Origin: JAVKLU01 sp031538895
Lineage (GTDB): Bacteria; Pseudomonadota; Gammaproteobacteria; Burkholderiales; Burkholderiaceae
DNA: 34,796 nucleotides
Direction: 5' to 3'
NCBI GenBank assembly: GCA_031538895.1
Contig: JAVKLU010000078.1
Span: 1-34,796, forward strand
Below the pieces are notes generated by a model. It worked only from the letters and a program-made list of their open reading frames with translations, had not been told where the DNA came from and ran no database searches. This document shows, piece after piece, positions 1 through 8,475 of the stretch (positions are counted from its first letter, which is position 1; every line of letters begins with the position of its first letter). The position numbers were made by a program, and so were the translations under genes.

Positions 1-138
1 CTTCTATCAATTCATTTTTGCGGCGAATTGCTTTGTTGCGCAGTACGCGAAATCCTCACGTACTGTATGTACGCTCCGGTTTCTGTGTGCTGTGCGCCTC
101 GCACTTCATCCGCACATTCTGTATTTATAGAAGTGCCC
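1..138 (+). mobile_element. 143-bp MITE-like element, copy 1 (left end cut by window)
   Basis: Near-identical to the elements at 1805-1947 and 21063-21205, differing from each by one base. The first five bases (the start of the left terminal repeat) lie outside the window. The right terminal repeat ATAGAAGTGCCC ends at 138 and is followed by TTAG, the expected target duplication. Internal structure includes two small inverted repeats: CGTAC/GTACG near 58-72 and GTGCG/CGCAC at 92-104 with a 3-base loop. It has no transposase gene, so it would have to be moved by an enzyme encoded elsewhere. Confidence 0.85.
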
Positions 139-212
139 TTAGGTATTGTTTTAAAACCTGCGCAGACGTTTTTAAAAACTCTGATTCAATCGACATTCAA
201 GAGATATTTTTT

Positions 213-1079
213 ATGTTAGCGACTGTAATAATTTTTTTGGGCGTGGGATTACTGGGCGCAATCATCGGCAGTTTTTTGAATGTCTTGATAGTACGCACGC
301 CAAAAATGGTGCTGGCGATTGAGCATGATGATGACTCTGAACACCCGCACAAAATTTTTAACCTGGCTTGGCCCACTTCACATTGTCCGCACTGTCAAAA
401 GACTTTGCTGTTGCGTGACTTAATTCCCATTCTTAGTTATGTGATTTTGTCGGCGCGTTGCCGTTTTTGTGCGCGCAAAATCGCGATGCTTTACCCGATG
501 GTGGAATTAACGACTGCGCTGTTCGCTTTGGGATTGGCCTACGGCTTGGGAATTAACGCTTTAAGCATTGCCGTATTCATTTTTCTGTGTGGGGTTTTGA
601 CCATGGCGGTGACAGACAGTCAAACACATTTGGTGCCCGATATTTTGAGTCTTCCTTTTTTGTGGTTGGGCTTGATCGCCAATTCCTACGAGCTGTTCGT
701 GCCCTTACACCACGCGGTCTATGGTGCGATATTGGGCTATGGCATATTGTGGGTGATCTATTGGCTGTATTGGTTTTTGCGCAAAAAAGAAGGATTGGGT
801 TACGGTGATTTCAAATTACTCGCCGCCTTGGGCGCGTGGTTGGGCCTTGCGGCGATTCCGTGGGTTTTGCTCATCGCCGCGCTGGCGGGTTCGGTCTGGG
901 GCGGCGTTCAGGTGTTGCGCCAACAACAAAAATTTGACCAAGAAATTGCCTTTGCGCCGTTTCTCTGTATGGCGGGATTTCTGGTGATGGTCGGATATTT
1001 TTATCTGGATGTGATCGCGGTGACGGGCGGGGTGATGAGATTAAGTGACTTTACTGAATGGAATGGGTTCAGGCAATGA
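213..1079 (+). CDS. pilD: Type IV prepilin peptidase / N-methyltransferase PilD
   Basis: This is an inner-membrane aspartyl protease that cleaves and N-methylates type IV pilins and type II secretion pseudopilins. From the ATG at 213 it is 288 aa, the usual length. The N-terminal domain carries GSFLNVLIVR and a four-cysteine zinc-type motif (C58-x2-C61-x21-C83-x2-C86). The two catalytic aspartates are D135 (AVTDSQ) and D199 (GYGD), followed by hydrophobic segments. The frame stays open back to position 18, but those 65 extra residues are translated from the repeat element, so 213 is preferred; AAGAG lies about 10 bases upstream. The gene overlaps coaE by ATGA. No pilB or pilC is visible. GspD and GspE at the right end are possible clients. 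Confidence 0.93.
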   Translation: MLATVIIFLGVGLLGAIIGSFLNVLIVRTPKMVLAIEHDDDSEHPHKIFNLAWPTSHCPHCQKTLLLRDLIPILSYVILSARCRFCARKIAMLYPMVELTTALFALGLAYGLGINALSIAVFIFLCGVLTMAVTDSQTHLVPDILSLPFLWLGLIANSYELFVPLHHAVYGAILGYGILWVIYWLYWFLRKKEGLGYGDFKLLAALGAWLGLAAIPWVLLIAALAGSVWGGVQVLRQQQKFDQEIAFAPFLCMAGFLVMVGYFYLDVIAVTGGVMRLSDFTEWNGFRQ

Positions 1080-1804
1080 CCGATAAAACGCCGCCGATCG
1101 CTGAATCAAAACTGGTTAAGTTACCACTTAAGCCGCCATTTAAGCCGCCATTTAAGCCGCCATTTAAGCCGCCATTTAAACCACCATTAGTCATCGGATT
1201 GACCGGCGGTATTGGTTCAGGTAAAAGCACCATCGCGACTCATTTTGCGAGTTTTCCCGTGGCAGTGATTGACTGCGATCAGATTGCCCATCGATTGACC
1301 TCAAGTGATGGCGCAGCGATACCGCTAATCGTCGCGCAGTTCGGTGTCGGCATGATTGATAAAAAAGGCGCACTGAATCGTTTGGCAATGCGACAACTGG
1401 TATTTAATGACTGCGCAGCACGCCAACAATTAGAGGCGCTGATTCATCCCTTGATTCGACAGCAGATGATTCGCGACAGCGCGCACGCGGCACAAGAGCA
1501 AAATTTTGCGTATCAAATCTGGGTGATTCCCTTGCTGGTCGAACATATTGACGAGTGGCGCGCGATGGTGCATCGAATTCTGCTCATTGATTGTGAGGTC
1601 GCGACGCAGGCGGCACGCGTACAAGCACGTAATGGTTTGGATGCGCAACAAGTTGCCGCGATGATTGCTGCGCAAACAACACGCGCGCAGCGTCAAAAAT
1701 GTGCGGACGATTGCATCAATACGGATCAGCTATCACTCGCGCAACTCTCTGCTAGAGTGCGTCAATTACATATCTACTACGCTGATTTGGCACAGACGCT
1801 TTAA
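1076..1804 (+). CDS. coaE: Dephospho-CoA kinase with KPPF-repeat N-terminal extension
   Basis: CoaE phosphorylates dephospho-CoA with ATP, the last step of coenzyme A synthesis, in the cytosol. The start at 1076 overlaps the pilD stop (ATGA), suggesting translational coupling; an in-frame ATG at 1058 is an alternative. The product is 242 aa. The P-loop GGIGSGKST lies at residues 44-52, whereas it is normally within the first 20 residues, because about 36 extra residues precede it. These include KLPL, four KPPF units and KPPL, encoded by a 12-bp tandem repeat. The kinase body follows normally, with DCDQIAHRL and a conserved ALIHPLIR segment. The TAA stop lies inside the target duplication of the following mobile element. 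The usual betaproteobacterial neighbours zapD and yacG are absent. Confidence 0.93.
   Translation: MTDKTPPIAESKLVKLPLKPPFKPPFKPPFKPPFKPPLVIGLTGGIGSGKSTIATHFASFPVAVIDCDQIAHRLTSSDGAAIPLIVAQFGVGMIDKKGALNRLAMRQLVFNDCAARQQLEALIHPLIRQQMIRDSAHAAQEQNFAYQIWVIPLLVEHIDEWRAMVHRILLIDCEVATQAARVQARNGLDAQQVAAMIAAQTTRAQRQKCADDCINTDQLSLAQLSARVRQLHIYYADLAQTL
1118..1189 (+). repeat. 12-bp in-frame tandem repeat in coaE (KPPF units)
   Basis: Four perfect copies of AAGCCGCCATTT span 1130-1177. They are flanked by a degenerate copy on each side (1118-1129 and 1178-1189). The unit is a multiple of three, so changes in copy number keep coaE in frame. Confidence 0.95.
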
Positions 1805-1947
1805 GGGCACTTCTATCAATTCATTTTTGCGGCGAATTGCTTTGTTGCGCAGTACGCGAAATCCTCACCTACTGTATGTACGCTCCGGTTTCTGTGTGCT
1901 GTGCGCCTCGCACTTCATCCGCACATTCTGTATTTATAGAAGTGCCC
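1805..1947 (+). mobile_element. 143-bp MITE-like element, copy 2
   Basis: The element runs from GGGCACTTCTAT to ATAGAAGTGCCC, perfect 12-bp terminal inverted repeats. It is bracketed by a 4-bp direct repeat TTAA (1801-1804 and 1948-1951), which reads as a target-site duplication; because TTAA is self-complementary the inverted repeat extends to 16 bp. It has one base difference from copy 1 and two from copy 3. It has no coding capacity for a transposase. The left duplication contains the coaE stop codon, so the element begins immediately after the gene. Confidence 0.92.
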
Positions 1948-2059
1948 TTAAGAAGAATTGAACATCTGTAAGAGAGCTGTTCTGAATAAAAATCCTAATA
2001 TTTTTTGTCAAAAAAATTAAAATTGTTGAAATTTTCTTGAATTATTGTTAACTGAATTT

Positions 2060-3274
2060 ATGCGTTTTAAAATTATTTTTTTATTGATTGTGGCGGTTGC
2101 CTTGGCTTTGAGCGTGCAACAAAATACCGGTCAAGTGACCTTCTTTGTTGCGGGTTATCGTTTGGATGTATCGTGGAATTTATTTTTACTGGCGTCTTTG
2201 TGCGCCTTGGGTGTAAGTGGTTTTGTGATTAATGTGGTTCGTCATTTGATTGAATTGCCAAAACGCGCCAAAGACTATCAAGCGCGGCAAAAAAAAGACC
2301 GCGCTTACCACTCCCTGCATATGGCCTTGCGCTATTTTTATGATGGGCGTTTTGGCCAAGCGCTGAAATTTTCGCAACTCGCGCACTTTAGTCCTGACAT
2401 TACATCTTCAGCAGATTTATTGGCGGCACAAGCAGCGCATCGCGCCTTGCAATTTTCCGAACGAGATCGCTATTTGGAATTAGAGCGTCATCCCAAAGAT
2501 GCACATCATGCAGTTTTGATTGCACGGGCCAGCTTTGCGATTGAAGATCGACAGTTTGCATTGGCGCTGGAGTTATTGACACAGGCGAAAAAAATTGGGC
2601 GTCGTCATTTGTATCCTTTGCAATTGGAGCTCAAGGCGCGGCAACGTTTGGGTCAGTGGCAAGAGGTTTTGAATTTAATTGCAAACCTGAAAAAATATAG
2701 CGCGCTGTTGCCGATTATTGAAGAAAAATATGCTGAACAGGCTTATTTGGCGCTATTTTCCGAAGCCCTAAATGAAAAATCAGTGCGCACTTTGTGGCGT
2801 CAAATGCCGCGCCACTATCAAGACATCGCCGCCATTAGTGCCGCCGCCGCGGGGCGGTATATTGATTTTTCTGGGTATGGCGAAGCGCATAAAGTCATGT
2901 TGCAAAGCATTCCAAGCGACGGCCCAGCCGCCGTGACTTTGGTTCAGTATGCCCGTTTGGGTGCAGATACAGCGCATATTGCAGAATATTTACAAGAGTG
3001 CGAAAACTGGTTGACGCGTTATCCACGCCCACTCGAAGTTTTGATTTGTTTAGGTGATTTATGTATACAACAAAAATTGTGGGGCAAAGCGCAAGTGTAT
3101 TTAGAACGCGCGCTGCGATCCGCACAAAGTCATCCTGAACGCTTGCGTACCGTACATTTATTGTTAGCGCGTTTGTTTGATCAGGGATTTGATAAAGGCA
3201 TCAGTGATGACGGGCAAGCGGTAGGTGACCTACGTGCAACCCTGCATTACCGCGCCGCAGCGCAATTAAACTGA
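2060..3274 (+). CDS. hemY: HemY-type inner-membrane protein
   Basis: This matches the HemY N-terminal family of proteobacteria, a membrane protein of unclear biochemical role often encoded with uroporphyrinogen genes. It is not the same as the protoporphyrinogen oxidase also called HemY. Two hydrophobic segments occupy roughly residues 1-20 and 35-60. A long alpha-helical TPR-like region follows, with units such as ALRYFYDGRFGQALKFSQLA and LEVLICLGDLCIQQKLWGKA. The ATG at 2060 gives 404 aa; a TTG at 2045 would add five residues. No clear ribosome binding site is seen. In many betaproteobacteria it follows hemC-hemD-hemX; here it stands alone between the repeat element and recG, 7 bp upstream of recG. 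Confidence 0.85.
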   Translation: MRFKIIFLLIVAVALALSVQQNTGQVTFFVAGYRLDVSWNLFLLASLCALGVSGFVINVVRHLIELPKRAKDYQARQKKDRAYHSLHMALRYFYDGRFGQALKFSQLAHFSPDITSSADLLAAQAAHRALQFSERDRYLELERHPKDAHHAVLIARASFAIEDRQFALALELLTQAKKIGRRHLYPLQLELKARQRLGQWQEVLNLIANLKKYSALLPIIEEKYAEQAYLALFSEALNEKSVRTLWRQMPRHYQDIAAISAAAAGRYIDFSGYGEAHKVMLQSIPSDGPAAVTLVQYARLGADTAHIAEYLQECENWLTRYPRPLEVLICLGDLCIQQKLWGKAQVYLERALRSAQSHPERLRTVHLLLARLFDQGFDKGISDDGQAVGDLRATLHYRAAAQLN

Positions 3275-3281
3275 TGCGTGA

Positions 3282-5357
3282 ATGGCCGTGTCTTTACCCA
3301 AATCCTTAATGATTGAAAAGCTGGGTTTAACCAGCTTAGAGGATTGTTTGTTTCATTTACCCCTGCGGTATGAAAACGCGACGTCCTTGACCACAGCATC
3401 TGAAGCGATGGCGCAGATGAGTGAGGATGCGATACAAATTGAAGCCACCATACGCAGTAGCGAGATCGTGTTGCGTCCGCGTCGTCAATGGTTGGTGTGG
3501 TTGCTTGACGATGATGGTGTCGAAGTGGTTTTGCGCTATTTGCACTTTTACAGTTCGCAGGTCAACAAAGTTTCTGAAGGTCAGCGTGTTCGGGTACGTG
3601 GGGTGTTAAAAGCTACACGATTTTTACCCGGCGCGTCGGCAGAAATGATTCATCCCAGCATCGTTAGTGCGGATAAACCTTTATCGCAACATTTAACCCC
3701 TATCTATCCCAGCACTGCTGGCGTAACCCAAGCGCGAATTCAAAAAGTCATCGCGCACGCGGTGGCGCAATTGCCAATCGCAGACACTTTGTCCGAATCG
3801 ATACGCACCCAATATCGTTTGATGGATTTAAGCGCGGCCTTAAAAATTTTGCATCACCCACCGCCTGATGGGGTATTAGAAGCGTTTGAAAATCGAACCC
3901 ATCCGGCATGGCAACGTTTGAAATTTGACGAGCTACTGGCGCAACAAATGTCCTTGCGTCAAGCGCATATGCGCCGCCAAACTTTACATGCGCCGCAATT
4001 TGAAGGCACTGGAATTTATACCCAAACTTTTCGCGCACAGTTGCCTTTTGCGCTAACGGCCGCGCAACAACGCGTTGGTCTTGAGATTACGCAGGATATG
4101 CAACACACTTATCCGATGCAACGACTGTTGCAAGGCGATGTGGGTAGCGGCAAAACTATCGTCGCAGCACTGGCGGCAACAGAGGCGATTGACAGCGGAT
4201 ATCAAGTCGCGCTGATGGCGCCGACAGAAATTTTGGCAGAACAACATTTTCACAAATTGACGCAGTGGTTGAGCCCTTTGGGAATTACCTTGGCATGGTT
4301 AAGCGGCAGTCAAAAAAAATCTGATAAGGCGCGGCAATTGGAATTGATCGCCAGTGGGCAAGCACAAATGGTGATTGGCACGCACGCCTTGATTCAAGAA
4401 ACGGTATCTTTTGCGCGCTTAGGCTTGGCGATTATTGATGAGCAACATCGCTTTGGTGTCGCGCAAAGACTGGCTCTGCGCAGTGTGGTGAAAAATACTG
4501 ATGATGATTCCATTGATTCGACTGAAGCTGAATGGGTTCCGCATCATTTGATGATGACCGCCACGCCGATTCCAAGAACTTTGGCGATGAGTTATTTTGC
4601 CGATTTAGATATTTCGGTGTTAGACGAATTGCCGCCCGGACGAACTGCGGTGAAAACGCGGGTGGTCGATCAAAGTCGACGTAGTGAAGTGATCGCGCGC
4701 ATGGATGCCGAAATTGCAGAAGGGCGTCAAGCCTATTGGGTGTGCCCGCTGATTGAAGAATCTGAAACCCTGCAATTAACCACCGCAACGGAGAGCTATC
4801 AAAATTTGTGCGAGGCCTTGCCCAATCGACGTATCTGCTTGTTACATGGACGTTTAAAAGCCACTGAAAAACACGACATCATGGCGGCGTTTAGCGCACG
4901 CGAATTGGATGTTCTGGTGTCGACTACGGTGATCGAAGTCGGTGTCGATGTTCCCAATGCCAGCGTGATGGTGATTGAAAATTCTGAACGTTTTGGCTTG
5001 TCGCAATTGCATCAATTGCGTGGGCGCGTCGGACGCGGAGCGCAGCAGTCGGTATGTTTATTGATGTTTCAAACACCGCTGTCACGTTTAGCCAAAGAGC
5101 GTTTGCGCGTCATGCATAGCAGTAACGATGGATTTGAAATTGCACGCTTTGATTTGCAACAACGCGGTCCGGGTGAATTATTGGGAGCGCGTCAAGCCGG
5201 TGATGCGCTATTACGTTTTGCCGATATTGATGCCGATCAATATTTAATTTCGCAAGCGCAAGATCTTGCGATTGAGGCCCTGGTAAAAAATCCAGATTTA
5301 GTGCGCGTTCATTTACTGCGCTGGATGCGTGGACGTTTAGACTATTTGCGCGCGTAA
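3282..5357 (+). CDS. recG: ATP-dependent DNA helicase RecG
   Basis: RecG remodels stalled replication forks and branch-migrates Holliday junctions. At 691 aa it matches the usual length. It has an N-terminal wedge/OB-type domain (about residues 1-230), Walker A GDVGSGKT at 285-292, the DEQH box at 386-389 followed by RFGVAQR, motif III TATPIPRT, and the C-terminal helicase block with VGVDVPNA and QLRGRVGRG. It starts 7 bp after hemY and is probably cotranscribed with it. Nothing is truncated. Confidence 0.97.
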   Translation: MAVSLPKSLMIEKLGLTSLEDCLFHLPLRYENATSLTTASEAMAQMSEDAIQIEATIRSSEIVLRPRRQWLVWLLDDDGVEVVLRYLHFYSSQVNKVSEGQRVRVRGVLKATRFLPGASAEMIHPSIVSADKPLSQHLTPIYPSTAGVTQARIQKVIAHAVAQLPIADTLSESIRTQYRLMDLSAALKILHHPPPDGVLEAFENRTHPAWQRLKFDELLAQQMSLRQAHMRRQTLHAPQFEGTGIYTQTFRAQLPFALTAAQQRVGLEITQDMQHTYPMQRLLQGDVGSGKTIVAALAATEAIDSGYQVALMAPTEILAEQHFHKLTQWLSPLGITLAWLSGSQKKSDKARQLELIASGQAQMVIGTHALIQETVSFARLGLAIIDEQHRFGVAQRLALRSVVKNTDDDSIDSTEAEWVPHHLMMTATPIPRTLAMSYFADLDISVLDELPPGRTAVKTRVVDQSRRSEVIARMDAEIAEGRQAYWVCPLIEESETLQLTTATESYQNLCEALPNRRICLLHGRLKATEKHDIMAAFSARELDVLVSTTVIEVGVDVPNASVMVIENSERFGLSQLHQLRGRVGRGAQQSVCLLMFQTPLSRLAKERLRVMHSSNDGFEIARFDLQQRGPGELLGARQAGDALLRFADIDADQYLISQAQDLAIEALVKNPDLVRVHLLRWMRGRLDYLRA

Positions 5358-5404
5358 AATCGAGCGCATGAGTTTTTCTTTAATGACTTTTTTTTAAATT
5401 TTTT

Positions 5405-6373
5405 ATGATTGCAGAATCTTCCACCGCAGAATCTTCCACCGCAGTGACTGATCACGCCATTTCGCCCAACGCAATCAACAAAGGTGCGATTACTTATCTG
5501 CATAAAAATCAACGCACCATTGCCAAACCAGTGCAAGCAGTGGGTTTGGGTCTGCATTCGGGCAAACGCGTCACGATGCGTTTATTGCCCGCCCTGGCGA
5601 ATCAAGGCATACATTTTTATCGTGTCGATCAAACCCCGTCGGTAAAAATTCCAGCGCAAGCGACGCAGGTCGGCGATACGCGAATGGCCTCGGTTTTGGA
5701 GAAAGACGGTATTCGCGTCTCGACGGTGGAGCATTTGATGTCGGCGTGCGCCGGCATGGGGGTTGATAATTTGATTGTCGAACTGGATAACGAAGAAGTT
5801 CCGATCATGGATGGATCTGCCGCGACTTTTGTGTATTTATTGCAAGAAGCGGGAATTTGCGATTTAGCCGCGCCGAAAAAATTTATGCGAATTACCAAAG
5901 AGATTGAAGTTCGAGAGACTAAAAATGGACAAGAAAAATGGGCGCGCTTGTCACCGTATCAAGGTTTTGCACTCGATTTTTTTATTGAATTTAATCATCC
6001 CAAGATCAATCAATCCGGTCAGTACGCTCACATTGATTTGACGACTGAGGTATACGATGAAGAAATTGCGCGTGCGCGAACTTTTGGCTTTATGCACGAA
6101 GTCGAAATGCTGCGTGGCATGGGTTTGGCGCGCGGTGGTTCTTTGGAAAACGCCATTGTGATGGACGAATTTGATATTTTGAACGATGCTGATATGCGTT
6201 ACGAAAATGAATTTGTTCGCCACAAAATTCTTGACGCTATTGGAGATTTATATTTGGCCGGCTATCCTTTATTGGCGCACTATCATGGGCACAAAGCGGG
6301 TCACGAATTTAATAATCGCTTGTTGCGTGCGGTTTTGGCTGATCCCTCGCAATATGAGATTGTGAGTTTATAA
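5405..6373 (+). CDS. lpxC: UDP-3-O-acyl-N-acetylglucosamine deacetylase LpxC
   Basis: LpxC is the zinc deacetylase of the committed step of lipid A synthesis. Zinc ligands are visible as H110 (STVEHLMSA), H273 and D277 (RHKILDAIGD), with catalytic H300 (KAGHEFNNRL). It is 322 aa. About 30 residues precede the usual start of the fold (RTIAKPVQAVGLGLHSGK), including a 15-bp duplication giving AESSTAESSTA; a GTG at codon 14 is an alternative start. The C terminus stops at EIVSL, roughly where the E. coli protein continues about 18 residues further, and the stop lies in an 18-bp tandem duplication. The leader is T-rich with no evident Shine-Dalgarno. It normally lies at the end of the mur/fts cluster; here it follows recG. 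Confidence 0.95.
   Translation: MIAESSTAESSTAVTDHAISPNAINKGAITYLHKNQRTIAKPVQAVGLGLHSGKRVTMRLLPALANQGIHFYRVDQTPSVKIPAQATQVGDTRMASVLEKDGIRVSTVEHLMSACAGMGVDNLIVELDNEEVPIMDGSAATFVYLLQEAGICDLAAPKKFMRITKEIEVRETKNGQEKWARLSPYQGFALDFFIEFNHPKINQSGQYAHIDLTTEVYDEEIARARTFGFMHEVEMLRGMGLARGGSLENAIVMDEFDILNDADMRYENEFVRHKILDAIGDLYLAGYPLLAHYHGHKAGHEFNNRLLRAVLADPSQYEIVSL
5411..5440 (+). repeat. 15-bp in-frame tandem duplication at lpxC 5' end
   Basis: GCAGAATCTTCCACC occurs twice head to tail, encoding the repeated AESST peptide in the non-conserved N-terminal extension of LpxC. Confidence 0.9.
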
Positions 6374-6397
6374 GAATACGTGAGTTTATAAAAACAC
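6362..6397 (+). repeat. 18-bp tandem duplication across the lpxC stop codon
   Basis: GTGAGTTTATAAGAATAC is followed directly by GTGAGTTTATAAAAACAC, with 16 of 18 positions identical. The first unit holds the last three codons and the TAA of lpxC. The second unit repeats the stop just outside the gene. Confidence 0.85.
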
Positions 6398-6405
6398 ATC
6401 TGGCA

Positions 6406-8475
6406 TCATGCGCGACGTAAATGTGCAACGAATTGATCCGTTGCGGGATTAGGTTTAGTCACTGAACTGACAATCGCGTGGGTGATAAATCCCGCGATCA
6501 CACCAAACAATCCTGCGGCACCGTGACCGATGTCAAGTAAGCCCGAATCAGGACTGCCGCCGGTTCCAGGATAGGTTAAGAAAAAATAACAGACAGTCAC
6601 CAGTAATCCCACCGCCATTGCCCACAAAGTGCCGTAATAGTTGGCGCGTCGCCACATCACCGCCAAGACTAAAGATGGGAAGAAAATACTCGCGGATAAG
6701 GAAAAAGCAATTTCAACTAACAGCACAATATTGCCTGGTCGTAGCGACGCCAGATAGGCCGCCAACATTGCCATTACTAACAAAACGAGCTTGGATACGG
6801 TCACGCGCTTGCGTGGAACTGATTCGCGACTAAAGAGATGAAAATAAATATCGTGCGAGCAAATTGACGCAATTGATAACAACAGACCATCAGCGGTAGA
6901 CAAGGCTGCGGCGAGGGCGCCAGCGGCAATCAAGGCAGATAAGACAAACGGCAGCGAAGCAATTTCGGGTGCCGCCAGCATCAGACTGTCGTTAGAAAAA
7001 ATAATTTCACCGGCTTGCACGATGTTGTCACCATTCATGTCAAGCAAGTGCAACAGCGGATCTTTGCGATCCAACTGTGTCCAATACAACACCCAGTTGG
7101 GTAGGGCGTCAAAAGAAACCCCGATCAATTGCGTGTGCAATTCGTATTTGACCAACATGACCAATAGTGGCAAAGACAAATAGAACAACAAAATAAAAAA
7201 CAGTGTCCAAAAAATGGATTTCCGCGCCGCGCGAACGTTTTGCGCGGTATAGCTGCGCGTCAAAATATGCGGCAAGCTCGCGGTACCTATCATTAAACAA
7301 AATACCAGCGCGATAAAGTTAAACCAGCGACCCTCACGAATATCATTATTTGCCGGTGCGGTTAAATCATTGAACGAGTGCGAGTGTTGTCGCGCTTCGA
7401 TCAAGGCTTTTTGCCAGACCATCAGGGCTTCTTCAGAGTTTTTGGGAAATTGCGCTAACTCGGCCTCAGCTTTTTTGATCAAATCGAAGGACGCATTGTT
7501 TTGTTTCAAATGATTCAGACGAAAAAGATATTTGTTTTGTTCCTCTCTCCACGATTGCGGCAAGGCGTTAATTTTCTTTTGGTAGTCCAGAGCGACCAAA
7601 TCATAAGTGTGGCGAATTTCGTTTTCTTTACTATCGTTTTTGTTTTGCATTTCCAAGGCTTGGGTTTTCCCCAAAATCTGTGCATACGCCAGATGTGGAA
7701 TTGGATTGGAAAAATGTTTCATGCTGATCCATCCCAAAGTCAGCAACAAGGCCAAAATTAAAATCAGATATTGCAACACTTGTGTCCAGGTAATGGCGCG
7801 CATTCCGCCCAAAAACGAACAGACCAAAATTCCGGCTAAGGCAATAAAAATACCGATGGTGAAATCAATCCCAGTTAAGCGCGAGACGATGAGTCCAACG
7901 CCATAAATTTGCGCGACAACGTAGACAAAGCAAATCAAAATCGATGCTAATGCCGCAGTTAAGCGCATGTTCAGATTAGCGTGATCGGTATCGATATTGG
8001 TATCGGTATTAGAATGAGACGATAAGTTTGGGACAAACGTTTTATTTTTGGATGGGCGAGGAAAGCGATGCGCAAAAAAATCTGGCAAGGTGTACAGCGC
8101 TGATTGGCGCAAATAGGGGGCAACTAAAAATGCAAGCAAACAAAATCCGCCGCTCCAGCCGATTAAGTAGGCGTAACCTTCAAAGCCTAAGTTATAAAAT
8201 TGTCCAGCCAAACTGATGAATGAGGCGGCGCTAATCCAGTCGGCTGCAGTAGCCATACCGTTTTTCAAGCCACTGATATTGCGGTTGGCTAAATAATATT
8301 CATTGATATTGGTGGTGCGAAAGTAAATTCCGGCGAGCGCGTAAACACCCAATGTCAGGAATAAGAACAAATATCCCATCGTTTCACGCGGAATTGCGCG
8401 ATACCCTTCGTAGCCAAAAAACAGCGTGATAAAAATAACACCGCCGCAAAAAAATAATAAAAATCGACTGTTCAT
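6406..8475 (-). CDS. Sodium:solute symporter large subunit (VC_2705-like)
   Basis: This is a 689-aa multi-spanning inner-membrane protein of the SSS family, in the subfamily that works with a small DUF4212 subunit and is related to acetate permease ActP. The SSS core includes AADWISAASFISLAGQFY (residues 77-94), GGMRAITWTQVLQY (223-236) and AALSTADGLLLSI (523-535). Two hydrophilic loops stand out: one at about 138-170 rich in Asn/Thr/Asp, and a long helical loop at about 255-380. Residues 479-490 (DMNGDNIVQAGE) fit a 12-residue EF-hand calcium loop. The start overlaps the stop of the small subunit (ATGA). The substrate cannot be read from sequence; a short-chain carboxylate is a reasonable guess. 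Confidence 0.9.
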   Translation of the reverse strand: MNSRFLLFFCGGVIFITLFFGYEGYRAIPRETMGYLFLFLTLGVYALAGIYFRTTNINEYYLANRNISGLKNGMATAADWISAASFISLAGQFYNLGFEGYAYLIGWSGGFCLLAFLVAPYLRQSALYTLPDFFAHRFPRPSKNKTFVPNLSSHSNTDTNIDTDHANLNMRLTAALASILICFVYVVAQIYGVGLIVSRLTGIDFTIGIFIALAGILVCSFLGGMRAITWTQVLQYLILILALLLTLGWISMKHFSNPIPHLAYAQILGKTQALEMQNKNDSKENEIRHTYDLVALDYQKKINALPQSWREEQNKYLFRLNHLKQNNASFDLIKKAEAELAQFPKNSEEALMVWQKALIEARQHSHSFNDLTAPANNDIREGRWFNFIALVFCLMIGTASLPHILTRSYTAQNVRAARKSIFWTLFFILLFYLSLPLLVMLVKYELHTQLIGVSFDALPNWVLYWTQLDRKDPLLHLLDMNGDNIVQAGEIIFSNDSLMLAAPEIASLPFVLSALIAAGALAAALSTADGLLLSIASICSHDIYFHLFSRESVPRKRVTVSKLVLLVMAMLAAYLASLRPGNIVLLVEIAFSLSASIFFPSLVLAVMWRRANYYGTLWAMAVGLLVTVCYFFLTYPGTGGSPDSGLLDIGHGAAGLFGVIAGFITHAIVSSVTKPNPATDQFVAHLRRA

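Noticed and set aside
18..212. N-terminal 65 codons of the open frame preceding pilD
   Set aside because: They are translated from the mobile element; similar peptides arise from the other copies. PilD homology begins at 213.
1805..1947. Element copies as simple rho-independent terminators
   Set aside because: The terminal repeats can pair but enclose about 119 bases and are not followed by a T run.
1665..1961. 98-codon frame crossing the coaE end and element copy 2
   Set aside because: It is an out-of-frame reading of coaE continued through the element, with no homology.
4432..4788. 118-codon minus-strand frame inside recG
   Set aside because: Entirely within a well-conserved gene on the other strand; no family resemblance.
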